A stretch of 64,000 nt of DNA from Trichoplax sp. H2 (GCA_003344405.1 NOWV01000221.1:47597-111596); one strand, 5' to 3'; shown: positions 41,567 through 55,400, numbered from the stretch's first letter. Notes: generated by a model not told the origin, from the letters alone. Numbers and translations: made by a program.

Positions 41567-43113
41567 TAATTTTTATTAGATTGAGATTTTCTACCTACAA
41601 AAAATTGCCGTTGCTCGATACTTCGCGTATTTCACCAGGGTATGAAATCCTGGGTGCAATCTTTACTACTTCTATCTTACGTAGGAAGAGTGATACTGTG
41701 ACAGCTACCTTAGAGATACGTTAGCTTAAGGTAATGGATCGACTTATAGGAAGTTAGATTCACTGAATCCTTCCTGATCGATTTTGGCGTTGTTATTCTA
41801 ATCAACGTTCAATTAGCGTAAGAGTTGAAACAATGAAATTTTAGCCATTTTTATTAAATAGACGGCGATTAGTAAGTCACGTAAGGAATATTTTAATAAG
41901 GAATTCATTAACTGATGCCGGTATTATTAAATTCCAGACATTCCAAATTGGAACAATCTTTTTATAAATGAAGAACAATACATCTCTACCTAGAATAATA
42001 TGTAATTTTTTTTCTCTATGATTGTGTATAAATGGAGTATTTCTCAATAATCGTATTTCTTAATTTAATATCGAAATAGTGTTATTGACTACATTTTAAA
42101 GCGATTGAATAGAATTTGATCTATGCTTAAATTCCACTTATCATTTTTCTCTTCCTATTATACTAGTCAATTGACTGTATATTATAAGTACAAGTTCATA
42201 AAACAGCTGTCTTGGATTATTTCATAAACATAATTTAGGAATATTTGACTGATTCTATTAATTAAATCACTTCAAAAAGTGAAGGCATTACTCTATTTGA
42301 TCGTTATACCCAGATTAAGAAATGATTAAATAGAAATTATGCAATAAGGAAACACTAGTAAGGGCGTATTATGTGAAAAGTGGAAGGTATAGCATTATCG
42401 AGGCTTTAAAGATTGTGGTGATAGTCAGGACAAAGATGATTTATTGAAGTAATTTTTTAATAACGTTGTAAATTGTAAATTATAACGATTGTATACTTTT
42501 TATCTTAAGGCTGCATATATCTGCTACGATATTGTAGATTGCATTAATGCTCTGATTTTTAATTGATTAGCCTGGATTTATCCTGATTCTTTTATTAATA
42601 TCTAGATATATATGTAATAATGAATGAATCTATGCAAATGACAGTCTATTCACTTGTCCAAAGTAGGGAATTAGGCTAAAAATAGTAATTCTTGTTTTTT
42701 TAGGACGATTATTACAATTGTTATATAACAATTTACAATGTCCAAAATTACTCTAAACTATGCGTTAGGTTGCGATTCAGTGGAGGTCCAGTTGGGTTAT
42801 TCATCCAGGTGTATCCTTGGGGATAAGAACACAATTTATCATTTTATAGGTATTAAGCTGCATTAAGAATATGATCCAACAGTCATCGCTGAACTATTTT
42901 AATATTGTGCCAATGTATACGTATAAAAGGTGTATTGAGAATTTGGAATGCCTTCACACGAGTGACTTTAAAATTCTATCCTATGTCTTGTTCTGTGCGA
43001 TACAAATAAAGAATTCATTTCATTATTATTATCAACTTACTGTCGGTTCTAGCTATCGTTGAATATTCAATACTGGTAATTTGCTATACGCTTAACCATG
43101 GCATAAGGTTTGA

Positions 43114-43135
43114 TTTTTTTGGGGGGGGGGGAAGG
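43114..43135 (+). repeat. T7-G11-AAGGC homopolymer tract, copy 1
   Basis: A run of seven T passes directly into eleven G and then AAGGC. A near-identical tract lies about 1.07 kb downstream. Confidence 0.8.
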
Positions 43136-44179
43136 CGATGAAGAGAATTTCTCGACGATACATGAATGCAATAGTTTGTTTCATTGACTGCTTACTTATA
43201 ATCCAGTGATGAATAGGAAAAATATTATAGTCGTGTTTTCTACAGAGTAGATTTTTTTTTCTTGACTTTCATGATAATGTCGTAGCTGATAAGCTAGACG
43301 ATTGCAGAATGAGAAGAAGGTCTTCCATTAGTATGTATTTACACTAATTAAATTATTCATCGAATAATATTATTGTTGATCATGATCAGATATCATACAT
43401 TCCGTTCATACTGATATTGATTAAGGACATGAATGCAGCATCATCTTGGCTGGTATTGCTTAAAGTTCTATTGACTCTTGTCCTTTGAATAACTGCAGTA
43501 GTACAATTACTTTTTTCAACAGAACAGCCTATTCTACGCCATATACTGTACTGTACTGTAAATGCTAACTCGATGTTACTGTTGATCACAGATAGATGAT
43601 AACATCGATATGGACTTGACTACATCAGTATTCATGATGAACAACGTGATATTCCTACACCTGCAAGATGTCGTTTACAGAATACTATTTAGGCCTCGCA
43701 TAACGTATGAAAATACTCATTCTACTGTACCATTATATTTGTTGAATAAATTGAGCATTTCGTCAATACCAACTTCTCCAACTGCTGTTCTAGCAATACT
43801 AGGCCAAGTTCAAAACTAGCTACAGATGGGCTTACACACTTAAACCTAGTGGAGCATAAGACGTTAATCATATCAACGCCAAAATTGGGTAGCAAAATGC
43901 AAACATGGCTCTTCCTTTGTATGACGAGTACTGTAAACGCAGTGTTGATGCAAATAGGGGAGGGACTAGGAGCTTTTCTTTATTAAATTACTAATGTCAA
44001 GTGTTCACTACCGTCTGTAGGCCAATGTTCATTAATAAGAGGTGGCTAAATTATCCACATCTGTACAGCAGGTGAAAAAAAAATAATAATTCAGGAGTAT
44101 TTACTCGTGCTTTTATTTTTTGGGACATTGCCGAATGGATGCAGTGAAAGCTAATAAACGTCCAGTTTTGTCAAATTTC

Positions 44180-44203
44180 TTTTTTTTTGGGGGGGGGGGA
44201 AGG
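44180..44203 (+). repeat. T9-G11-AAGGC homopolymer tract, copy 2
   Basis: A run of nine T, eleven G and then AAGGC, matching the tract at 43114. Upstream flanks share only a loose GTTTGAT/GTCAAAT resemblance, so common descent is possible but unproven. Confidence 0.8.
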
Positions 44204-45285
44204 CTTTTCTTTCCTGATAGCACTATAAGCTTTGATCTCAAATACGTGTGAAATGACTGGCATGCTTCAGGACATGCATTCGTGCCTCCATAGACATTGT
44301 ACTTTTTCAAAGCAGTATGTTGTGCCATTGACTACATAAAATACCTTGTAGGTGTATATCTATTAGTCCATGGTTGTGTACTTCCGTAGTAGAGATTGTA
44401 GTCATTTGGTAGTAATGAGATGAATCCTACGTAATTTTCATTTTGGGGCTGGTTTACTTTTTAAAGTGTACAAGTATACATCCATTTTTTGAGGTCTATT
44501 TTATAAAGAAATAGAATATTACGGGGATGGTGATTGAATGGATAATGTTTGGACGTTCATGTGAACATTTCTAGTTTATTGCATTTTCATTCCCCCAAAT
44601 AGAGTCCATTGATGTTATCCATAACGAATGGAAAGAAAATTCCTATTTGTTTCATTTCAGTAACTTTATAACATGCTATTTGGCTACGATAAGCTAGCCG
44701 AGTTTCTCCGTCCGATACTCTCTGTAAATCTGTTGTATATACACCAGTTTGTGATCCTATAAAACAGGTCCATTTAATTTGCAACGACTAACATTACTCT
44801 GCGTGCGGAGTATAGTGGTCCGAGTAAGCAAACCTTGATACTCTGTTAACGTACTAGAGAACGAAGGACTACAGTTGCAGGAGAAATTCTCTTATTTTAA
44901 TAATCTGTGTTAGCACATTAGAGCGCTACTCCCTATCATATCTTTCCCAATGGCAAGGGAAAAACCCACCACGAAAGCCTAACTGTAACTGTAGAGACTG
45001 CGCCATAACTGCACTATCCTATTTTGGTTTCGTAGTCGTTGCCTGGGCGCAGCCATCTTTCGATAGCAATCATTTCAAGTGTTGTTGTCTCAACCGTACT
45101 GAAGAGAATGACGGTTCAATGAAGTTGAATCAAAGCACGGATGACATCATGAAGTGACCTCCTAGGGTGAGGCCTACTCCGTTCACTCCAGAAATGACTC
45201 CATCGGGTTCCCAACTTCTCTTTTCCCTCGCTGATTTGGTGACGAGTCAAAGGGGGAAATGCTGACTTGTGTGAAGTAGAGTGTG

Positions 45286-45327
45286 GTACCTACGGTGGCT
45301 AAGCGGTGGCTTAGCCACCGTAGGTAC
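45286..45327. repeat. Perfect 18-base-pair inverted repeat with 6-base loop
   Basis: GTACCTACGGTGGCTAAG (45286-45303) and its exact complement CTTAGCCACCGTAGGTAC (45310-45327) flank a CGGTGG loop. The loop itself repeats part of the stem word CGGTGG. No pairing extends outside. The GC content is high for this DNA. Confidence 0.95.
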
Positions 45328-48300
45328 ACGATCGACGCTGCAGTGATATCTGCAAGCGTTAACTTGCAGATTGACTTGTTGTGTACGGTAGTAAATGAAT
45401 GCATGGTACCGTATTGGTTTGGGACTGACAATGGCCTCGTTATGTCCGTCCCTCTTTCTTTCTTGACCCGATTTCATTGACGATGGAGACGCAAACAAGA
45501 CAAGCGATCGACTGCTCCGGTATCTCTGGAGGGTGATCCATGGGCACGACACTCGCTGCCGTCGGCCAATCATAGCGGTGGTATTGTACTGTACGTCAGC
45601 GTGTAATACACGTCGTGTCTTGTAAGCTTGGTCAGCATTGGCATTGGTATAGACGAGGAGAGACTTTGATTCAGTGAAAAATCTTGTCGGTCCATTGGGC
45701 ACATTAGCCAGCCATTTGGATTTTGCAAACTCTTTCTTAGCGTTATTGTGGACAAATTTCTCTGTTATCCTTGTTGACTTTTTCACCAGGGTGTTTTCAT
45801 TGCCTTTGGATTAATCGAAACTTAGGTAGGACCATCTTTTTTGACTACAAGAAAAGAAAATTGAGTGTACTTTCAGTACCAAAAGTTGCGTGTCAACCAA
45901 CTCATGTTACAGTTTTGCGGCATTAAGTCCATTGAACTTCGCTTTACTCTACCATTTTTTTTTCTGACTGTTCAATTCGAGAGTGAATATTCAAGGCTGT
46001 GGTATCGCGTTCGAATAGATTTACTCACTCTAATTTTTCATCTTTCAATCCATGTAGGCGGAGATATTATCCTGCTGTCCAACAACCCCTGCTTGGACGC
46101 GAGTGATACTGTGGTGAGAGTGGAAAAAAAATCTCTATAGTCACTGTACTGTATACCGGTAAGGTCTGAAAATTGCCCATGTCATCCTTTACTTTACCAT
46201 TATAACTGTGTGAAATGCAAGTGATTTACTCCATTTCGAATGACATTCTATGAACGGAATTGATCCATCGATGTTGATAGGCATACAGTAGAGCAAATTA
46301 CTTGGGTATCATGTCAAATTGACTTGAGGGGCCACATTGGGTGTCCAAATTCGATACCAGCATGAGCAACAGAGCAAGGATTGCGTCGCCTGCAATCCTG
46401 ACGTCACATCTACCACGCGTAGACGAAAGGAAGTTCTTCTATTTTTTTTTCCATTCGCTACGATCGAGTTCCTTGACATTTTGTCACTACAGTAGGAAAT
46501 AATCAACGCTTGAAATGTTCGTGTTTGGTTAGCGTGTTGAATTTCGCTATGATTACAATTAAGATTGTTTATTGTTGCTCCCAACTTGCTACACAGTCGT
46601 ATCCATTTTTAGCCTGAGGAAACGCCATCTCATCAGTACGCCTCTGTTACGGTAGCGTAGAATCGATGTTGAGATGGCTGTCCTTCAATTTGGGACAAGT
46701 CGCGATAGAAGCGAAATGAATACAGACTTTGCACATGGCATACGACCACGAAGAGTGAGTGAATAAGAGTACCCGATGATAGTGTTTTTAAACTGCAATT
46801 GCTACCATACACTCTTGTACAGCAAGGTGTCCGTCTACACCCAAACGCCTAAATATTGATGTTATTACCATCTACTTTTCACTCACTCGACAACATGCCA
46901 GTCTACAAATGTCCAGGCGTACTCCTGATTGAAATCACTGAATTCATTTCAACGATGCAGTTCTACCCTACGCAATCGATAATCGTGTCGACAGCGTTTG
47001 AGTTATGACGGATGAGTATGGTAAATCATCCATCGACATTACTTTAAGAAGCTTGAATCCATACCTATCTTGTTGTTTTAGTACCGTAGTCGCTCGCAGT
47101 TGTTGCAATTGTATTGTTTTCTTACTTTGGTATGCGATTCTCAAGCTTGTATGGTTGCAATACCAACAAATTTTGTGATGATGTAGTGTATACTTTAAAA
47201 TGATGCTAGGCTGGAGTTTCATTGACTGTTAAGGCTAAATCTGATCATGTAGCATTAAGCAACAAAAAACTGTCTTTTGCTAGCTATTCATCTTCAGCAT
47301 GTTCCCGCAAAGTAGAGTAGACTACAAAGATAGGATCTATCAAGCTAATATCCTTAAATGAAATAGTTGTATGGCTAGTTATACGGCAAATGGGGTGATA
47401 GCATGACGAAATGATGCACTACGCTTTCACAACATCGTTATTTTACCGCACCACGTAGGTTTAACTGTGAATTATTCAGCTAATCCTGATTAGCGGTGAT
47501 ATTTTATTTATTTTTCCCCAATCCAAAATAGACCGACTCATTCCTGTCATCTGTGTGGGTTGCTTGTTTGTGGTCTACGTTAGAACGTACAGTAGATTGA
47601 GAACCCCTGGTGGTCAGTCATTTCCAATGCTGGACATTTTTCATCGTGGAATAGTAGGCATAGTTACACTTGATTCCTTCCCTAGCTAACAGAACTTATA
47701 CGTATATTGATTGATCGATCTTACGCTATTGCTGAGAGATTATTCCTTTGCTATGGCAATTTGATAATACAGTACGTTGATACTTAGCTATTAAAGCCAT
47801 ATGTGACGGTTGTTGCATCGTAAATTTAAAATGTTGAGTACTGTACCTTATGGTATGCTAACGCTTTAAAATCAGTCTAATTCAACATTCAAGCACCTTG
47901 CTACTTATTATGTGGTATTAATTGACCGAAGATGGCATAGCTGCTGTACTGTTTTCGTATTATCTATTGGCCAAAGTGCTATTCGGGCATTGTTTGCCAC
48001 ATACAATAGCGATAGCCAATATGGCACTGATCTGGCCATCAATGATGATCAATAGAATCGAGATCGCTACTTTAAGCTACACAACGTGGAATTGTACAAT
48101 ATAACTGCAACTTTTACAGTATATCTCATCGATCGATGAGGGTACTTTGAAAAGAGGAGAGGTGGCAAGAGCGTTACAAGTAACTATTTGAAAATACTTC
48201 TTACTATTAAGTATCGCCGATTTTAGGCTATTTTAGCCAGAGTAGTGATTATTATAATTTATGATTGATATCGTACGTCAACATTTCAAAATTTTATGTT

Positions 48301-51300
48301 CTCTGCCTTGTTGAACGATCGTCATAATGCAATGTAAGACAAAATTGTTGCCTTCATGACTACAGACTGCGCTATATTGTATTATTATACACATTAGATT
48401 CATCGAAAAACAGCATGTACCGTGGATACAGGTTAATTCTTTCGAACCATTAACTACTGGATATTGAATGCCATCCATTGAAGACTATTTAGTAGTTCAT
48501 TTTATTTTGATGATACATTAACACTAAATTTTCAACGTAAAATTTTTAATAAGAACGTTAATGACGCTGTAAATAGACAAGAGTAGGGAATTGCGATTGG
48601 ATGCATTAGCCGAGATATGGACTTTTTCTACTTAACGTCTTTTTTATGATTTAAACACATTATTTAATTAAAAGTTCTATGACTAATCGGCGCAAGATTG
48701 AAGTTTGTCACTGCCAAATAGGCGTACAGTATTGAGATATGACACTGAAAAGGTTTCTTGTCCTCTATGGTTGATGACTAATACTATCGGCGCTATTATT
48801 GTTCTGATTTGTGAAGCATTTCCGTTTGGCAATATTGCCGGCGAACGAATATTCATCTCGTCGAGTCTTGACAGTTATAATAACATTGATGAAATGGAGT
48901 ATTCATTCTTAGCTCTATCGGGGTCATGGATGAATCATCAACTTTGATAGAAGTATAATTACCGTGCTATAATATACACCAGTAGAAACATACGTATTGT
49001 ATCCGATTTAATTAAATTTAATAATAATAACCTGTACATGTAGACATTATCCTACGCTAACTAGAGAGATTCATAAAATTGATTAATCTGTTTATTTGTG
49101 ACTTGTTTTAACTTTGGATGTAAGCATCATCTGTTCGATATCGTTCGAGATAATTATCCTATTGACGTAACAGCATGTTGACGTGAATCTAGAGAACTGC
49201 CAATGATGCAGTGAAAGTAGACAGCCTACTTAGCTAACAGTATTTTATCATGCTTAAACATGGAGAATTTATTAGCTAAAATGGAGTCCCACCGCCGGTC
49301 CTTATTGCAAGCTAGCCAAAGGATGGGCATTTTTGACCCACATTTGTCTCTTGTAGGCTTTGTGATATTGAATTGGATTGCAAAGCAGTTCGACTCATAC
49401 TACAATGGGTTGAATAAAAAAAGAGTTTTAGCTACATGACGGCGATAGTTTTAGTTAGTTTTAATGCCGTTTCTTACATTTACGAGAAATACTGAAATCT
49501 GTCAGTCGAATGAAAACTTATCGCTTCTGTATTTTGCTCTGTTAATAATACAATAGTACAGTATATCAGTGTGATGTCGGCTATCATATGTATGATGGCA
49601 GTACAAGGATTGCGCAGTTTTAACACTATTTTAACATGATGCTCCAGAGTATCGGTGGTGATGCTTATTGCTTACTTCTTGTCAAGAGTTTTTTGTTATT
49701 TTAATGTAAACGACTAGAACTCCAATGACTGGCAATAACGCTATAATACAGGTTAAATAACAGCTAACAATATTTATAGATAGTACTGTGCAGATAATGA
49801 TCAATCCATATCAATGACTAGAGTAAGCCTATTGTATGAAATGCCTACAGATATTATGATCATGTAGCGCTTGCCGCATGACTGATTGTATTTATTTGGA
49901 CCGCTGTACATTACGTCGAAAACAAGCATACGACATTATACAGGATACTGTAAAGCAGCCTATTAGTGAAGATAAAATTGCTTAAATAAAGAAGCCGTCA
50001 TCTTATTCAAACAACTGTATCCACTTTGGTGCTGCGAACACTAGGCATTGTTCTATCAATGGTTCTTGTTGTCCAGCATCTTTTCAAAAGATTCTTTGTT
50101 CATGCTATGACATTTCTTTCTAGAATTACACGCAAGACAAATACGTCTGTTGAAAATTGTTTATTTGTGACTTGAGTAATCAATAGTATAGTAACTAATG
50201 TACCTTAGGTTATTTCTATTAATTCTTATTGACACCTTCAGGGACTTGTCCATGCTGTTCATTATGACAATTGTTTTTTGCTAACTGTTACACGCTATGT
50301 TGGAAAATACAGGTAACTTGGATAACTTCAACACGTGCAGAAATCGTTACCAGACGTATTTTCCAGGTAGAATCAACTGCTGTCGATGCACCCATGTTCT
50401 GCATCCTTGAAATGTGTTTATTTCCAGCCAACTGTAAATGGAGACATTAAAGATTTGTACTCGAAACAATCTTGGTGAATGACTAATTTTTAAGTTCAAC
50501 TTAGAGAAATTGGACAGTTACGTAAAATGTCCAATAGACTTTACAAGTGTACATATCCACGATCTTTTACTAAATCATCATTTATGTCTGTGTATTAATT
50601 AACTATATTAGCGATGATATGATTCCACAACTAGTACGTACGAGTTACGTTGAAGACGTAAGATAGTAGCAATACTCATTTCAAGAGTTAAAAAATACGT
50701 TTTTTATCATTATAAACTCCAAGACTACCCAATCTACTTGGAATTAGTTCGCTTAGTAGCCATTTACGTTTGCCAGAGACCAATACAACGATTGCATGAT
50801 GCTGCTTGCTTGGATAGATGTTCTATTAATCCAGTTAGACAACACGATTTTGTGATGGTCACGAAACAGCATAGCGGGGGTGTTACAATTTATTATCAAT
50901 CTACAGTGTAATTAATTGTATTTCATCATACTGTGTGCCTCAAAATATCTCAGAATGAATAGTAAATTCAATTAAATTATTATTTAAGCATCTGTTCTCT
51001 GCTGGACCTTGATTATACAGTATATGTATGCTACAGTGTAAACTGTATCTTGTGATTGGCGTTTACTGTAAAAGTACAAATGAAGGGTCATTTGAGGAAA
51101 TGAAGTAACATTTTAATGATGGTACTTGAAGAAATTTATCATTATTATTATAAATAAGTACCAATGTTCATATCGATCGTCTCCAATCCTATTTAATCGA
51201 ACGTCGATGTTAACACAGTGGCGCAACATGTTTATTCGATCGGAAAATCACAATACTGTACACTGCAAAGTCTTGAACAATATCACACGTCATTGATATC

Positions 51301-51318
51301 AATCCTGAAATAGTAGGG

Positions 51319-51596
51319 TTCCATTTGAATCCCTGTACTGTATAATAATCATGCTACAACTTGTACAGGATACGAAAGGCGATGGGTCCGTACTTTCAAT
51401 CATTCTAACCTAATTCTGTCATGACGTATACTGTTACGGTAGCGTACGGTTCTATTTTGACCCGTATGCGATAATCTTGCTATCACTTGTACGCGAAACA
51501 AAGGACGATAGATTTGTATTTTTAAATTGTTCCATCCTAGTCCTGTCACGACTGCAATATCTATTTTTACGTACAGTATTCATTTTGAAATGCTAT
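51319..51596 (+). repeat. Two diverged direct repeats of about 126 bases
   Basis: ATAATC(A/T)TGCTA..ACTTGTAC begins at 51345 and again at 51471; CCTAATTCTGTCATGAC is matched by CCTAGTCCTGTCACGAC at the corresponding place, and both units are preceded by a TTC.ATTTGA/TTCTATTTTGA segment. Several mismatches show the duplication is old. The word GTTACGGTAGCGTA inside unit 1 also occurs near 46648. Confidence 0.7.
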
Positions 51597-52453
51597 GATT
51601 GATGACATCGGGCGTTGATGATTCATCACGTTGACACAGTCTATAGGGACGAAATTGATTTAATGCAAATGATGCAATACCTATTGCTCAATCGATACTA
51701 GTCTAACGTGTAAGCTAGGAGGAAAATCATTAATAGAAAGAATAGAGGTTTTTTATTCAGAATACTCAACGACTCGAGATGACTAGAACAAAATGGGGCA
51801 CCACGAATGAAATGATAATTAACGGAAAAGGTAGAATAATAACGTAAACGAAAACGTCTAATTTAAGACTGGTTAAAATTATCCATACATGTTATTGGAA
51901 ATGGCATAATTTAGATTATAATTACTATACTAATGTAACATCGTATACATCGTCAACGGATGCAGGTGTATAGATGCCTATTCATAGAACAAATGAAAAA
52001 TTCACACTCGCACGATTCCCGAAATTCACGCATCATCCTGAAATATCAGTCAAACTTGCCATTGCTTTGGAAGGATCAGGGACTTAGTATTATATTACTA
52101 ATATTACTACACCGCACAATTGTTGTAAATTTATGATTGTACACTGCTTCCATCATATGAAAATCACTGTAAAGATTCACTTCGATTTCTACCTGAGGTT
52201 GACTGCTTCGTTAAGATGATTAGGAACTGAATAGCCAACTAATTTTAATTCAACAAAATGAAATTTCCTTCTAGTGTGAAAACTAGAAATAACTATTGCC
52301 TAGATTTCAGCAGTAACGTTCAACTTTTATGACTTTTGTAACCATTTTCATTGATCATTGATCCTAGATATCCACCCATTAGATTGTCGACAACTTATCA
52401 GTTAATGCTGCATTGGAAATTGAATATCGAAAAGTGGTTAGTTTAGACGAACG

Positions 52454-55400
52454 ATGGGCCATTATAAATCATCTGCTTCTATTGTGGTATTCATGTGCGT
52501 CTTCTTGTATTGTAATACAAGTTTCGCCTTAGTTACTCGCATAAGTAAGTTAAACGACGTTGTGATAAACGTTGGCCAAGTGTTTAATTACACAATACCA
52601 GACAACACTTTCGATCAACAAGAAACTGCTACCAGATATGAGGTAAGATCGATACTGGTATCAAGTATTCACCAATTGTATAAGCTTTACAGTTGTAATG
52701 TAAATATGCATGGAAATAATTAATATGAACAATTAGACTAACATTACCTCGTCAAATAATTGTAAAATGTTGTTTAATGGCAAAAGTTATTGCAAACGAT
52801 CTGTTTTGAAATGCAGTATTGCCATTGGTACACCATGCCATAACTTATCCTATTTTTTGTCATACTGTACCTAGAAGAGATCAACTTAAAGTACATATGT
52901 AAAAGTAGAGTAGTTAATAGATCGATTATAATTAATTAATTTTTAATTTTCTTTCTTATCAGGTTTCCGATTATAACAGTGGTAGCTCTACACTACCATC
53001 TTGGCTATTATTTGATCAATCTGCAGGCCGATTTACTGGGTTTCCTACTAGTGGCGATGAAGGTAGCTATAGGTATCGTATCGTAGCTATCAGTATGCAA
53101 GGTACAACCAATCAATTAACTGCTGAAACAGAAGTGACTATAATCGTTAGTAATGGTGCATTACCACTACGGAAAATAAGTTATATTGAACGTGAGAATA
53201 ATGCGTGTCCTAGAAGTGAAAAGGTTCGCGTTGTCAATATCGTATTACAAATGAATGTACCTGGTTTAACTGGGCAAGCACGAATATCTTTAATAGAAAA
53301 ATTAGCATCGAGATACCAACTTCATCGCAGTAGAGTTTATTTACATCATGGCGACAAGGGGGTGCCGATAATTGGCCAGAGCTATATTGAAGCTAGTACA
53401 TCTGGCTCAAGTAATACACTTAAAGGTACCGTAAGTTGGGTTATAGGTTGTGAAAACGTCATGACTGGATCACAATATGGAATCACCATTAGAAAACATA
53501 TAGCCGATGGTACGTTTAGTCAAACTGTTGGTAATTCCATTGTTGGGTATAATTTCGTACTGGGAGTGCCTGTTGAAGATGCAGTAAGTGCAACTGCGTC
53601 ATCCGGCAGTAGCTCATCTACAACGACGATTAGCTATAGCTTACGCGCAACACCATTAGTAACTGTTGGATTGCCTTCTAGCTCTGCTGTTAAAAGTAGT
53701 TATATGCTTACTCCGGTTCCTAGTCAATCTTTACCAAAGGCCAGCAGTATCGTAACAAGTAGTGTTACAATTACAACTTCTGTAAATCAACAAATAACAG
53801 CCACACCGACGTCTCCAACGACTGATGTATCTATTGCACCAACAACTACAACACAAGAAAAACCAAAAGTTGATAATCCAATTGGTACAATCGTACTAAG
53901 AGCAGGCTTTATTTACCGATTTTCAATACCAGTTAATACTTTTTCTGACAAGGAAGATGGGAATACACGACAACTATCTTTAAATTTATTTTATGCTAAT
54001 AATTCTGCTGTATCTCAGTGGTCTTGGTTGCAACTCGATAAAATAAGGCAACAACTGTATGGGCTACCAATGACTAGTAATGTTGGTAGACATCTATATC
54101 AATTAGAAGCTAGTGATTCACATAACCAAATGGTTAGGGACCCGATCGAAGTTACAGTACAACGAACTGAACCTCCTAAGCTAATTCTGCAGTTATTATT
54201 AGAAGTAACTTACGATCGCTTTGCCACCGATTTAGCCCTAAGGATTGCAGTGATGGAGGATATTAGCCGCATTGTAGGAGATAGGAATGTTATGCTACAA
54301 CTGGATGACTTCCGTTACGATGGCTTTCGTAGCACTAGGGTTCGCTATTCTAATTACACTTTAAATGCAAAAGCGTGTGACGTAAATGCTTACTCTTCAA
54401 TCATCCGTAAAATAGAAAGTATAAAAAGTGTTTCCAGTATTGAAGTCTATAGAGCATTAGGTGTTATCAATTGTGTACCAGAAACTTCGGCTACGCCAAC
54501 AGTTGTTACTGATCGTCAACCCACTGCAACATCTTTGCCAACAAATAAGCCTCCCGTAGTCATGCAGAGTCTTGGTCAACTTGATGCGTACGCTGGGCGA
54601 ATTTTTGAATTTCAAATCCCTGCTGATGTATTTCTCGATGCCGAAGATGGAAATACAAGAAATCTATCGCTAGCGCTATTGACAGAGAATGCCATTGCTG
54701 TTAAATCTTGGATAACTTTAAGAGGCAATCGATTGATTGGCCTTCCCTTAGAAGGAGATACAGGAATTAAACGCTTCCTCTTACGTGCCACTGACAGCCG
54801 TAATGCGATAGGTTATGATTCATTTAATATTAAAGTTAATCCTCTACCTCAACAATATAACTATATTATGTCGATGTTGTTGGATTTAAATTACGACGTT
54901 TTTATGGCAAATTTAACAAGACGTATTAATCTGGTAACCGAGATTGCAAAGTCTTTTCAGGAAAGTATCGTAAAAAATCTTTGCTTACGATCTATCACTA
55001 GTGGCTCAGTAAATATTTCTTGGACAAACGTCGCCCTGGATGCATTGCCTTGCAATGCAAGCATTTATGAAAGTCTTTCACGGAATTTGAGCAGTCTTCG
55101 TAGTAATCCAGTCTTTAATACAGGAGCATATCCTGTAACAGGAAATAATATTAAGCCATCTGCTGAATGTTCTGCAGTTGTTACAGTTACTGTTCCTACT
55201 GTACAACCGTCTGTTAATTGGATCGGCACTGTTCTACCTGCAACTTTATCAGCGTGCTTATTTATTATTTTGATATTGATCATATTCTTTATGTATAGAA
55301 ATGGTAAACTCTTTGGTAATAAAAGAAATAAGAGTGAAAAAGCTTTGAAAGCATCTGGAGGTAAAGCATTCCTGCGTAAAAATCGTCCTGTCATAATGGA

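Larger units (their letters stand above)
22466..43000. other. About 20 kb AT-rich stretch without recognised genes
   Basis: No frame exceeds about 83 codons, and none shows a known motif. A minus-strand frame at 27480-27677 has a somewhat protein-like middle but no splice support. The region holds the LTR-like segments, telomere-like tract, tandem duplication and hairpin listed separately. Very short exons of an unfamiliar gene could be missed by eye. Confidence 0.55.
43001..52453. other. Gene-free region of altered composition, rich in TACTGTA/TACAGTA words
   Basis: Compared with the DNA before 43 kb, this stretch is visibly less AT-rich and contains many TACTGTA or TACAGTA words (for example TACTGTACTGTACTGTA near 43550). 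The longest frame is 179 codons on the minus strand (45247-45786); it contains a perfect hairpin and resembles nothing I know, so I do not call it a gene. Other frames are under 95 codons. The dystroglycan promoter should lie near the right end, but no specific element is recognisable. Confidence 0.55.

Noticed and set aside
45247-45786. 179-codon minus-strand open frame
   Set aside because: Longest frame outside the real genes, but it runs through a perfect hairpin, overlaps long frames in other phases and on the plus strand, and shows no domain, signal or transmembrane pattern. More likely a consequence of locally higher GC.
48705-48947. 80-codon plus-strand frame
   Set aside because: A hydrophobic segment gives it some protein look, but nothing matches a known family and no neighbouring exons were seen.
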